From: Plectrocnemia conspersa
Lineage: Eukaryota > Arthropoda > Insecta > Trichoptera > Polycentropodidae
NCBI GenBank assembly: GCA_009617715.1
Contig: VTFK01000286.1
Span: 301,300-365,299 of the forward strand
DNA: 64,000 nucleotides
Direction of reading: 5' to 3'
Made by a program: the position numbers and the translations under genes. Each line of letters opens with the position of its first letter. The stretch's first letter is position 1. Positions 44,061 through 55,049 of the stretch are shown here, one piece after another. Under the pieces are notes generated by a model. That model did no database searches, was not told where the DNA came from, and was given only the letters and a program-made list of their open reading frames with translations.

Positions 44061-44859
44061 CACAGTCCAACGCGATTTCAAAATAAATGCTGTTTCAATA
44101 TGTTCCTTTTAAAATGTAAGGTTTTAAATGAGAATCTATAGTATCGCATATCAATAATTGAATATTTGACTTTCACAAAAACATTCATATTTAAAAATAC
44201 CTGTTAAGTGATTTATAATTAACAATGTTTAACAAATACAATCACAAAACAAATTTTAGTTAAAAAATCAGTAATTTTTTTAGGATAAAAATATTTAAAA
44301 AAATATAAATCATAGTGATATATGTACCTAAAAACTATATATTCGTTCTAAAATTATATAGACATTCAATTTTCTTAAATTAATATTAAATATTATTTTC
44401 TCTAAAAACTATGATAACCAATCATTTTAAAACGATCTGTAAATCAATTTACTATTACTGTTATTTTTCAGTATTTGTCAATTAAAAATTAAAAAAAAAA
44501 TATGTTTAATAAAGATAAATATATATATTTATGTACATATTATATATACCCGTCAATTGTAACATAACAATTTCAAAACAAAGGGTTGGTAGCACTTTTT
44601 ATAGAATAAATAAAATACTCCCACTACTCAATTACCCGACATTGATAATTAATGGCACTAAAACATGGATTTGTTGAGTTCGCCCCAAATATTCTCAACG
44701 CATCATATGAAAAAATCATATCTTGCTATTTTATTTTATTTTTGTTATTTAAAACTGCAAAATAGTTGTGTTTCTATAAGCTATTAAGTTCATATTTTTA
44801 TATGAAATATTTTTTTGTGTTTGATTGCCTATACCGAGATTTTTTCTACCAACCACACA
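44061..44859. other. AT-rich intron
   Basis: No gene or repeat supported. Confidence 0.4.
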
Positions 44860-45140
44860 CACAACCATAATCCGAAATTACACACCGACGCCGCCGATCA
44901 CGTCGAAACATCGCCCGTCGGGGTAAATTAATCCAAATATTTATATTAACGTGAGAATCCCCGGGGCGAGTGCGCCCCTGTGCGAATACCCGGGCAATGG
45001 AGGAACTCCTGATAAAAACTCATTTCGCGCCGCGTACACTCACTCGACCCATCCGCTGCTGCGACAACTACACCCCAAACCCGACCGACAAGAGATACGC
45101 CTCCAGACCAGTGAATGTGTATGTGTATGCCGAAAACGCA
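44860..45140. promoter_or_regulatory. GC-richer island in Lim1 intron, strong enhancer candidate
   Basis: The sequence TCGCCCGTCGGGGTAAATTAATCC at about 44910 combines a CpG-rich run with a TAATCC homeodomain-type site. CCCCGGGGCGAGTGCGCCCC (44958-44977) is partly palindromic, and a GATAAAAA site follows. Translations in several frames lack homeobox or other motifs. The sharp edge against AT-rich flanks argues for selection. Confidence 0.35.
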
Positions 45141-45319
45141 TACCTATGTATAGGGACGAAAACAAGTCTGGAAACGCGCATTATTATTATTATTTGAGTT
45201 TATTTATTTTATTTTTGTGTGGAGCAGTACATTTTTAATATTTTTTTAACGCTGCGTTGATTTTGATGATTATTTCTGTTGTGTAAATAAGTCCGATGAA
45301 ATGTCATATAATATTTCAG

Positions 45320-46239
45320 GGATGGCCAAAGTTTTGAGGACTGTGGTCTGAAAGCCTGAGTGGAACATTTTGCCTTCTATTAAAAGCATTATTGCTTACT
45401 TTCTGGGTGCATGTTATTATCACAAACCATAGAAAACATATATAATATATGGGAGCTTAAAAAACGTTCTAGAAACTAGAGGGGTGGTGTTGACAATCCG
45501 TTGATGATTGCCGATTTTTAGCTACTGGCTATAGAGTGCCCCACTGGTGAACTCCCATGTGGGCTAGAAAAATAAAATATTCGTCATGTGTTGCAATTTC
45601 CGTTCGTAAAATCGAAAATACTAAATAAACAAATAATACTACGTAATGTAATCATTATATATTTATATTTGCATTTTTTCTGTAGTCAATCAAAAACCAC
45701 ACAAAATTAATAAAATATGCCAAAAAATCAATTTCTATTTCTTAATTCTAAAAGGTTAACACCGTTTCTCATCCGTTCGAAGTGAAAATGACACTTCCCA
45801 AAACAGTAAATTCTGTCATTATTACCTCATAATGTCTAATATTTTAATAGTATTCACAATTTATTCGTTTTAGTGGGCGCGTCTCCATAATTTAAAAATT
45901 CGTCACACACAGTTTGGGAAGCGTACATCAAAGTGCCTCTCAAAACTTAATCTGCGCCAACGCACGCATACACCGATCGATGACGTCATAAAATTTCGCG
46001 TACGATAGCATTTTTACGTTCCGTTTTAATATTCGATTTGTTCAATGGTGCAAAACCGGAGGACGAATTTTGAGAACGAGTATTAATAGGGATCGATCCC
46101 TCTGTTTTAAAAGGAATAAACTCTCAATCAGATATTTTGTATTTTGGCACGATAAACCGGTGATGACTAATACCTGATAGTGTTTTTCAATCACTATCGT
46201 ATAGGGTTTTCAAAGAAATATATAGTTTCCTTAGACCAT
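45320..46239. other. Intron with possible hAT-like terminus and small island
   Basis: CAGGGATGGCCAAAGTTTTG at 45318 resembles a hAT terminal repeat, but no inverse partner was found. A CpG-containing patch at 45940-46075 (CGCACGCATACACCGATCGA) is otherwise unexplained. No gene. Confidence 0.3.
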
Positions 46240-46345
46240 GTATAGTAAGCTGCAATAGTGGTTTATAATTATTTCACTGATTTACAGAGTTTGATTTCAG
46301 TCTGGCGTCTCACTACATATTTAGTAGTTGTTGATTGTGACTACC
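46240..46345 (+). repeat. Dispersed repeat family C, copy 3
   Basis: GATTTCAGTCTGGCGTCTCA and TTAGTAGTTGTTGATTGTGA are the inverse of blocks at 38744-38810 and 3235-3300. Confidence 0.55.
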
Positions 46346-46419
46346 CCGTAGTAGCGCATTAGTCATGTTGCAACACAAGATTTATAAAAAATCTACAAAA
46401 TAATCAGTTATTGTTTTGT

Positions 46420-47690
46420 GTTTTATTGTACAATATATGTTACAGTGAATGTGTATTTTTCAGTGAAGTTATATTTTGGTATAAATATATTTTCCCTGTT
46501 TCATATCCGAATACATTTTCACCGGTATGTATATTTCTACTAGCAAATTTAACTGATAGGTCGTAAGTTATATATTCTTGTAAATTATATACATATTTAG
46601 ATTAAAAAAACATACATTTCAAAACATACATGCTGTTTCTACATATTTTAGCTGTTTTTGAGAAGCATGAAAATACCTAATTTTTTTACAAAAATATCAG
46701 TTATCACATTTTTGATTTGTGTTTTAATGTAAAATATATGTTACGGTGAATGTGTATTTTTCAGTTATGTTTTTGAAGTATAAATATATTTTCACTAACT
46801 GTTTCAGTGAAATGATATCCAAACACATTTTTACCGGTATATATATTTCTACTAGCGAAAATATAATTTAACTAGTCGGTCGTAAATTGTATATTTCGTA
46901 TAAAGAAAACATGTGTAGTTAAAGCATTTTTCACTTGCTGTTCTTAAGAAGCATAAAATACCTCATATTTTTTACAAAAATATCAGTTGTCACATTCTTG
47001 CTTTGTCTTTTAATGTAAAATATATGCTACAGTGAATGTGTATTTTTCAGTGATGTTATATTTTAGTATAAATATATTTTCACTAACTGTTTCAATGAAA
47101 TCATATCCGAATACATTTTCATTGGTATGTTTATTTCTTACTAATAAAACTATAATTTAACTACTAGGCTATAAATTATATATTCTTGCCGTTAATTATT
47201 ATATATTTAGCAAAAAAAACATGTGTAGTTACACATTTTTCATTTGCTGTTTCTACATATTTTAGCTACTTTTGAGGAGCATAAAAATACCGCATTTTTT
47301 TTTACAAAAATAACAGTTATTACATTTTTGATTTGTGTTTTAATGTATGATATATATGTTACAGTGAATGTGTATTATTCAGTGATATTATATTTGAGTA
47401 TAAATAAATATATTTTCACTAACTATTTCAGTGAAATGAATTTCAGCGAAAATATAATTTAACTACTAGGCCATAAATTATATATTCTCACCGTAAATTA
47501 TAATATATTTAGCTTAATAAAATACCTCATTCTCTACAAAAGTTCATTTACTGTTAATCTGATGAAAGTTAAACTAATTAATCTGATGAAAGTTAAAACA
47601 TTATAGTTAGTTTTAATACTTTCAATGGGTCAAGTTGAGTTTGGTTAATTCGTTTAGGTTTAGGTTTGAACAGCAAATGGATTACACATA
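46420..47690 (+). repeat. Four-unit tandem array derived from family A
   Basis: The block ACAGTGAATGTGTATTTTTC recurs at about 46442, 46743 (ACGGTGAATG), 47031 and 47361, spaced about 290-330 bases. Each is followed by AGTATAAATATATTTTC and by ACATTTTCACCGGTATG-type and AAATATAATTTAACT-type blocks known from the single copies at 12115 and 24717. The last unit runs into the usual family A right half, with GGTTTGAACAGCAAATGG inverted (about 47665). Confidence 0.7.
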
Positions 47691-48139
47691 AATCTACCTA
47701 ATTTTTGCGGCCTTTGATTGTTGATTTTTTTATGTCATTTTTACCTAAAAACTTGTAAACAAATAATATATTTTGCTGCTGTCTAGTTGTATAATATACA
47801 TCAATACTATTCTCACGCTATATAACTTGACCGATTGTAATTACATTAACAAAACCATGAAAAATTGCATATTGCATAAAAAATACTATTTTTTTAAATA
47901 TTTTTATTTCATAAATTCGTAAATATTATAGTCTAGTAGTAGTAGTCTAAAAGTTAGTTTTTAAATCTATATCATCATACATAAAATGCAAGTAAAAAAA
48001 AAAAAATTGAAATCAATCTATAACTTATTTTAATAGCAAACATATTTAATTGTTTTTATTTCAATACGCCAACGAATCAATTCTCATCCATGTGATGAAG
48101 TAGATAATTTTATATTATCATAAAAAATATTTTTTTTAT
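47691..48139. other. AT-rich intron
   Basis: No gene or repeat supported. Confidence 0.4.
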
Positions 48140-48500
48140 CTCACTCTATGAATGCCGTATCGGATTTCACATTACACATTTTCACCAAAAAATATCTCAA
48201 TCAAATATCACACGCGTCGGAAGCCGAGTTCGTCTCGCCGATTACTCAATTTACATTATGTATTATATATTATAATATAAATAATAATAACAATAAAGAA
48301 AACAGGTTACGGCCGAATTTTACGACGTTTTCACGCTGAAATCGGAGAAGCTAAAATTGTTTTTGATATACAATAATAATGGAAACTTTAATGCAAACTT
48401 TATCGCTTTATTATCGAGAGCCGTTTCTTAGGTTTTTTTATTGATCGCTCTTGATTTTTATTACGGCGTACTACACGAGTTTGTGATTGATTTCTGCTCC
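48140..48500. promoter_or_regulatory. Moderately GC-richer patch in Lim1 intron
   Basis: Includes ATCACACGCGTCGGAAGCCG, TACGGCCGAATTTTACGACG and TTACGGCGTACTACACGAG with TTTTATTG and CTTTATTATCG words (Cdx/Hox-like). No coding motif. Weak enhancer candidate. Confidence 0.25.
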
Positions 48501-49250
48501 CTTATCGATTACAATTGCTTTTATTATTAAAAAATATTTACAACAGTAAAAATATATATTTTCTTATACTTAAACCTGAAAGTATTGTGTGGTATATAAT
48601 ACTAAACATTCGATATCTATTCTACGCGTATATATTATATATACATATATATATATAATACTTGATATATAATAACAGTGGGTGTTCGCATACACCCCCC
48701 ATCACCATCCCCTTTCTGTTCTAGGTTTTATAGGTATATGTATGTATTACCTACGTGAATTCACGTGTCTGATATCTGATTGTATTCGTTCATAGTAGTA
48801 ATACGTGAAAAATGTATATTTTTACTATTATTGACTATATATTTATTTTTTGCATATTAATAGTTGCATATTACACGTTACTGATACGTTAAAAATTCAA
48901 CGAAGAGTAAATAATGGCTTCTATGTTTATTAATAGTTCATAATGCATACATATTCAATTCTATTAATTTAAAGCAAAATATTTATGATTGTATAAATGT
49001 TTGTATGTAATTAAAAAAAACAAACCTCAATCATGTAGTGCGAGAATAATATTTTTATATTTTATAAAATCAGATGTTATTATATTATATTTTTATTTTG
49101 AGTGAATATATTTATTGCTTATTTATTTATGTTTTAATTACTATAATTTATTTTAATATTTTTTATAGTAAACTCATTTGAAAAAAAATAGAAAATAAAT
49201 TAGAATGGCATTTTGATTTATTTTATTGGTTGCTTTAAATTACCGCAGTA
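48501..49250. other. AT-rich intron with (TA)n tract
   Basis: A TATATA tract lies at about 48629-48660. No gene. Confidence 0.45.
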
Positions 49251-49429
49251 AAATGTAAATTTTATCATTGATGTAAATATATTAAATATATCCTTATTTT
49301 CATATAAATTTAAAACATAAAAATTTAAAAATAATAATTTTAAATATTGTTTACTTAAGTCCTGAATTTACTTGAGTAAATTTATATTTAAATTTATTTT
49401 AAAAATTTATTTATTTACTGTTTTTATAT

Positions 49430-50500
49430 ATATGCACTTTAAAGTAGCTCTGAATTTAAAACATAAAAATATTTAGTCAGTTTAATTTTCAGATTTTCAA
49501 CATTGTTAATGATCTATATAAAATATTTATTTTATCACGTATAAATGTCATTGTGGGCATTTAAAGGTAGCCCTGAATTAAAAAAATATTTTAGTCATTT
49601 AATTCCTAACATTGTTTATATTGAATGAACCTAGATTTTTTTGTGTATTTATTTTATATTTAATTCATTAAAATTGACAAATGAGCATTTAAGAGTATCC
49701 CTAAATTTAAAAAAAAATCGTTTATCTTAGCAATTAAATTGATAGATTCTTTACATTGTCTTTATTTAATTAATATGGAAATTTATGCATTTTAATATAT
49801 ATAAATGTATATAGTTCATATTTAATTTATTAAAATTGATATATAAACATATAAGAGTATCCCTTAATTAAAAAAATATTTTATCCTTTAAATTTATGTT
49901 GATGTCAAAATTTATATTTAATTAATTTTATTACATTTAAATGTATATGTTTCATAATAAATACATAAAAATTAATATATGGGCATTTAAGAGAAGCCCT
50001 CAATTAAAAAACCCTATTTATTTTAGTATATTAATTCTTATTGTTGAAATTTTAATTTCCTTTATTTTATTACATTTAAATGTACATATATAGTATTGCA
50101 TATTTAATGCATTAAAAATGATATAAGGGTATTTAAAAATAGTCCTTAATTTATAAAAAAAAAAAATTTATTTAAGTCATTTAAACGATAATTGAATTAA
50201 TGTTAAAATTTATATTTTATTGAATTTAAATGTATATAATTCATATCTAATTAAAAAATGATAATTCAATATTCATTAAAATATATGGGCATTTAAAAGT
50301 AACCTTTATTTTATTTTTTTAAGCTTTCAACTTTGTTTTATTTAATAACCGACACAAATAATATATATATTTTTTTATTACTTTATAATTTATATTATTT
50401 TTATTTTCTTGTGTATAAATATTATATGCGCATTTAAAAGTAATCCAGAAATTAAAAAACAATAATTTATTTTAGTGGGGTAATTTTTTTGCCTAACATA
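49430..50500. repeat. Tandem array of about 120-160-bp units, eight copies
   Basis: A block of the form GGGCATTTAAAAGTAGCCCT followed by GAATTTAAAA recurs at about 49434, 49555, 49683, 49846, 49981, 50126, 50287 and 50428. Between them, TTTTAGTCATTTAA and TTTATTACATTTAAATGTATA blocks recur. Units are strongly diverged and AT-rich. Non-coding. Confidence 0.75.
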
Positions 50501-50975
50501 TATACATGAATGTTAAATTTCTTGTATTTTAGTTACATACAGTAATATGAATTTCAATTGTATAATTTATACCACTGTTTTTTTTTTTACTATAAATTAT
50601 CTACATATTTTTTTTAAGAATTATTATAAAATAAGCTTTTGATGCTATTTTCTGTAAGATATGTCTCGTTTTATTCTTAGAACATAGTTTTAAATGCGTT
50701 TAATATTATTAAATTTTATTACTATTTTAAGATTGAAAATACCTGATTTTTAAAGACGAAATTTATTAGTAAATTTATGTGAACTTTTATTGCCATTTTT
50801 AATTGAATTTTGCAACTGCTGGAATAAAGCGATGCGTTGAATGAGTTTTATTGCGACAAATTGTTTTTATTGACATTTTAACCCTTTAACGACCTTTTTT
50901 CACTTTAAATAAACGGTGATACTTATTTGGATTATATTTATTGTAAATATCTGCTTGGAAATATCTGCTTTGGTT
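50501..50975. other. AT-rich intron
   Basis: A TTTTAACCCTTTAACGACC word at 50875 resembles a piggyBac-type terminus but has no partner. No gene. Confidence 0.4.
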
Positions 50976-51195
50976 ACCATATTTGCGTGCACGAATCGTG
51001 CCGGATCAGAGGTCGCGGCTCGATACAGACATGCCAGGGTCGAACTCTTAATTTTTCTTCATCCGATCGTAAAACAATTCGGTTGTAATGACTTCTGGAA
51101 GGAAACTCGACCGTCATCAATCATCACGATTTATTGACGTGCATTGCGCTAAGGACTTTCCTTGGCGATTCGCTGGCGATCGAACCTCGAAAAAA
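50976..51195. promoter_or_regulatory. GC-richer patch in Lim1 intron
   Basis: GTGCACGAATCGTGCCGG and GAGGTCGCGGCTCGATAC, with CTTGGCGATTCGCTGGCGAT near the end. No recognisable coding motif. Candidate regulatory element. Confidence 0.25.
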
Positions 51196-51529
51196 AAGGT
51201 TGACTGTCCCTAAAATTATTTACAATGTACGACAAGATTTTTGCCACACAGTTATGTTAAAAATTCATTTTTTTTGTGTTGAAATAAACACATCACCCAT
51301 TTTTTAAATAAATAAATCACCAAGCGTGATAAAATGCGTTGTTAATACTGGTTTCTCAAACACAAACTATGCTTCCAATATGGCTGAAAATTGTAGGTGA
51401 ATAATAAACTTATTCCAGTTCTAAGATTAAAATTGATAATGGTGTTGAATAAATGTTCGCTATTTATCTTTATAGCAGATATGTGTGTATGTACTAAGAT
51501 ATGGATGTAATTTATGTGAAAAGATTGAC

Positions 51530-51670
51530 GATCGCTCCAGTCTCGTGCTGGGTATCAGGGGCGCGGTGAGGGGGACCGCGGGCCAGTTCACACGGCCGCT
51601 CGGAGGCCAATTAGTTGAAACCCCTGCGGTGAACCTTAGGGCTCGACCAGCTCTATACGTAAGAACGATC
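51530..51670. promoter_or_regulatory. Compact GC-rich island in Lim1 intron, enhancer candidate
   Basis: About 130 bases of high GC (GGGGCGCGGTGAGGGGGACC and CACGGCCGCTCGGAGG) with a homeodomain-type CCAATTAGTT site, flanked by very AT-rich sequence. The overlapping open frames on both strands lack motifs. Confidence 0.35.
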
Positions 51671-51689
51671 TTGCTCAACTCTCAGTCTT

Positions 51690-52220
51690 CTTCTTGTTCT
51701 TTGATATTTTCTTTATATAAGAATATATATATACACATACATATGTATGTATATGTAAAACAAAGTTGATTTTTTGTATTTTGTTATTAAATATTTTATA
51801 TATTATACATATATGATAAATTAATAACCGATTTTTATTAATTAAAATTTTCATTCATTGATATTTTATTATTCAAATTCACAATTTAGTGAGTTTATAT
51901 TATATTTTAAATATAAATATGGAACTATTACTATTAAATTTACATTTAAATAACTATATTATATTTATTAATTAATAATTTAATTGAATAATTATAATGA
52001 TACTGGAATTGAATTAATTAAATAATTTAATTGATAATATATTTGTATATATATATATTTCAATTATATATACACTATTCTGAATTTTGCAAGATTGCTA
52101 TATATCCTAGTACGAATTTTTAAATTAAAATAATTTTTTTAATTTTCAACAGTAGTGCTATTTAAAAAAATAGTTTAAATCTGTCATATAAACAATACTT
52201 TGTTAACATGAAAATAAAAA
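51690..52220. other. Extremely AT-rich intron
   Basis: Runs of (TA)n and TTAAT words with no gene or repeat structure. Confidence 0.45.
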
Positions 52221-52224
52221 AAAT

Positions 52225-52545
52225 AATAGAAATAGCGTAGTCCGTAATGTCTCAAACTAATAACTATGAGATGGCGGGTTCCAGCCCCGGCAGTGGCACT
52301 CGAATTTTTATTTCAAAAAATGTTCTATAATTAAAAAACCAGTGACATCTATTAGTTAAAAATTATATTACACAAAATAATTTATATTTATTAATATAGA
52401 TGTCACCGATTCACTGACTTTCAGTCTAGTGGTTAATACTTATTTGTAGGTATTCATTACATCCGATTGACTTACTCAATTGGTGCAGATTTACCCCGTT
52501 GTAACGCTTTGGGCTTACGCCTGTCAGGTTACAACGTTAGATTAA
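52225..52545 (+). repeat. SINE-like element with tRNA-type head
   Basis: GCGTAGTCCGTAATGTCTCA followed 20-odd bases later by GGCGGGTTCCAGCCCCGG (52274-52291) resembles a tRNA anticodon region and T-arm with an RNA polymerase III B-box. The tail holds GACTTTCAGTCTAGTGGTTA and ACCCCGTTGTAACGC, related to 24196-24265 and 54830-54860. The A-box is poor. A complete tRNA cannot be folded, so this is a SINE or tRNA relic. Confidence 0.35.
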
Positions 52546-52965
52546 ATAAAATAATATTAATTTAATATACAAATATTTATTTATGTGCAACGTTCTGAAA
52601 TAAGCCGCGACATATAAACAAATCTATTATAGATTTTTGTGTGTGTGATTATATTCTGATTTATATATTTATATGATTATTTTGTTGGCTGTTTTAACAC
52701 AGCATAGTCAATTATGAAGAAGATTGTAATGAACGACGCATGCAGCTATTGTGCTTTTAGTAAACGCGCGTGTGTACCGCCGCTCGTTGTCGTCGGACGA
52801 CGAGTCATTTTTATTTATTTAAAATATTTTTTTTGTTATTATTTATTGTAAATATGCTATTTTATGGTTTGGATTCGGAGTATTGTGACTTATTAAGCTA
52901 GTTAGACGCCGGAAGAGCTGTAATAACTTATATTTATATACAGTTAGCGGCGAAGTCAAGTGAAA
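52546..52965. other. Intron, mostly AT-rich
   Basis: A short CpG-richer run at 52765-52802 (GCGTGTGTACCGCCGCTCG) stands out. No gene. Confidence 0.35.
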
Positions 52966-52967
52966 GA

Positions 52968-53030
52968 CAGGAACGTCATTTGAGGGGGGCAGTCGTCCCC
53001 CTTTGAATTTGGTCAGAAAAATGAGTATCA
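52968..53030 (+). repeat. Family B left end
   Basis: CAGGAACGTCATTTGAGGGG, then TTTGAATTTGGTCAGAAAAA, matches the start of the family B copies at 19751 and 24285. It breaks off into unrelated AT-rich sequence. Confidence 0.55.
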
Positions 53031-54219
53031 GTTCCCACTTTTTTCTGATTCATTAAGAACATATTTTTTCTGATTCATTAAAAACATATTAAACATAAAC
53101 AGTGGTTTTTCAAATAATTACTTTTTATGAGGATAAAAATGAAAAAATATTGAATCATTGGATTTATGACATCAAGTTGCAATTTACTTTTTAAAAATAT
53201 TTGTAAAATGTAATTAAACACATATTGAGGACTACTTTTAAATGCAGTGCTTATTTTAAATTTAAAAATACAGAAATATTTTCAGATCAAATTTCCCAAA
53301 TTTATTATTATTTTTTAAAGATTTGTTATCTGTTCCAAATAATAGTATACTAAAAGTTACGCTGTACGTATTACAAGTTAATGGTTTTCTAAATAATTAT
53401 TTTTACAAGGATAAGAATATATCTTTTTGGATTTTTGGAGAATTAAATAGTAAAAATAACATTTTTTAAACTAAGAGCATGAATAATAAATAGGTTACGT
53501 ACTCAATAAAATAGGGGTAAACTTCTATTTAAAAATGGCCTTTTTATTTATTTATTAGACAATACAGTATTTTTGCTAGTGTCTGCTGGTGAATCCATGT
53601 GGTTAACATGTCATTTCTTATAAAAATAATTATTTAAATAATATTTAATTCAGTGATATTTTGAGTTCTTTAGTGACTCATTCTAAATAAATTATATTTT
53701 TAATCGGGAATTTTTTATAACAACATTTTTAATACTAATGTATTTTTTTTTGATAATTTGCCTCTAATTTTTCTGTTTGTAGATTCGGAAATACATTTCA
53801 CGTTCGATATAAATTTAAAATTTTCAATGAATATGTGTAGAAAAACCATGAAATTAAATTTGATGTACCTACTTCACTATATTAGTTCAAATAATAATGG
53901 CGTTTCGCATTAAAACGCATCGTAATAAATATATTGTAGTTCTGGATATAAATTGTGCTAAAGTAGTTGCTCTGTCTTTGGAGAGATTAAAGAAACAATG
54001 TAGTTATAATATTAAGAGAATTATCTAAAATAAATAAAAAATAGTACTACTTGAATTATCTGGACGTATGTATGTATGTCGCGTAGGAAAAGCTAGTTCT
54101 ATGCACGTTTAAAGAAAAATAGGAGTTTAAAATTATTCATATAAGAAACGATGGAGATTTTGCTTCCAATTTATATTTCTACTAACCTTATATAGAAATC
54201 TCTAAATAGACACTTACTT
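53031..54219. other. AT-rich intron
   Basis: Contains blocks (GTTTTTCAAATAATTACTTT at about 53106 and TTTTCTAAATAATTATTTTT at about 53385) related to the array at 55.0-56.6 kb. No gene. Confidence 0.4.
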
Positions 54220-54700
54220 TCCTTTGATGAAAAGTTTGACGAATAGACACTCGAGCGACGCTATATTTGACACACCTTAACGACAGCTTGATTAAACGCT
54301 TTTTCCGGCACAGGCAACACTCCTCCGAAAAAGCACATCAATAACAACCGCACTGAACAAAAACAAAAACATAGTTTGAAAGTCATAGATAACAAACCGA
54401 AAACCACACTGTCAAAACCGATTTATATTTATGGTCGAGTAAAAAAAAGTATCGATCCCTAATCCTTTATCCTCTCGAGACAATGTCGGGTTGGCGTACG
54501 GGGGTCTCGTTGACCTCAGTTCCAGGCCGCGGGCCATAATGTATTCATCATTTGCGGGGACCCCCGCCGGCCATACAAAATGTTCGGCGGCTGCCAACGC
54601 GAGAACATCGCATTAATCATCGGCGGGCCGCAGTGTTGGGAACACTTTGTACAGAAACAATACACGGCCGTAATTAACGCACCCCGGCGTGTGTATGTGT
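54220..54700. promoter_or_regulatory. Largest GC-richer island in the Lim1 intron, strong enhancer candidate
   Basis: Dense, non-repetitive sequence, especially 54480-54690. It has several homeodomain-type sites (CATAATGTATTC, GCATTAATCATC, CGTAATTAACGC) embedded in GC-rich DNA (GGCCGCGGGCCATAATG-type context, GGGGACCCCCGCCGGCC, CATCGGCGGGCCGC). Open frames are short and carry no homeobox or LIM motif. The mix of TAAT sites and sharp GC contrast is what insect developmental enhancers often look like. Regulatory target inferred to be Lim1. Confidence 0.4.
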
Positions 54701-55049
54701 GCGCAAGATCTTCGTTTTTTGGAAAATTTGTTTATTTTTAAGAACCTGATTGATATAATTCAAAGAAACAGGTTCGATTTTTAACTATAATAAGCATAAT
54801 TTTGTGTTGCAGCAATGCCTACTTGTAGGTGCTGATTGTTACACCGTTGTAACCCATGTAAATTATTATTAATAATAATAGCTTATTTATATAAATTTTA
54901 ATCAATCATCTCTATGTAATTTTTTATGTATTTTTCCCTGATCTTTTGGATTATCTCATGAATGTGATTAATTTAAATGGAGCTAAGAATTAATGCATTT
55001 AGTTCCATCGAACGATGTTTAATTATAATTGGTTAACTAAATTAGGCTG
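54701..55049. other. AT-rich intron
   Basis: It includes TACTTGTAGGTGCTGATTGT with TTACACCGTTGTAACCC (54821-54857), a solitary copy of the tail shared with 24196 and 52390. Confidence 0.4.

Noticed and set aside
45318..45560. CAGGGATGGCCAAAG start suggesting another hAT element
   Set aside because: No inverted partner and no 8-bp duplication were found within several hundred bases.
52235..52305. Functional tRNA gene
   Set aside because: There is a recognisable T-arm but no pairing acceptor stem and a poor D-arm; a SINE relic is more likely.
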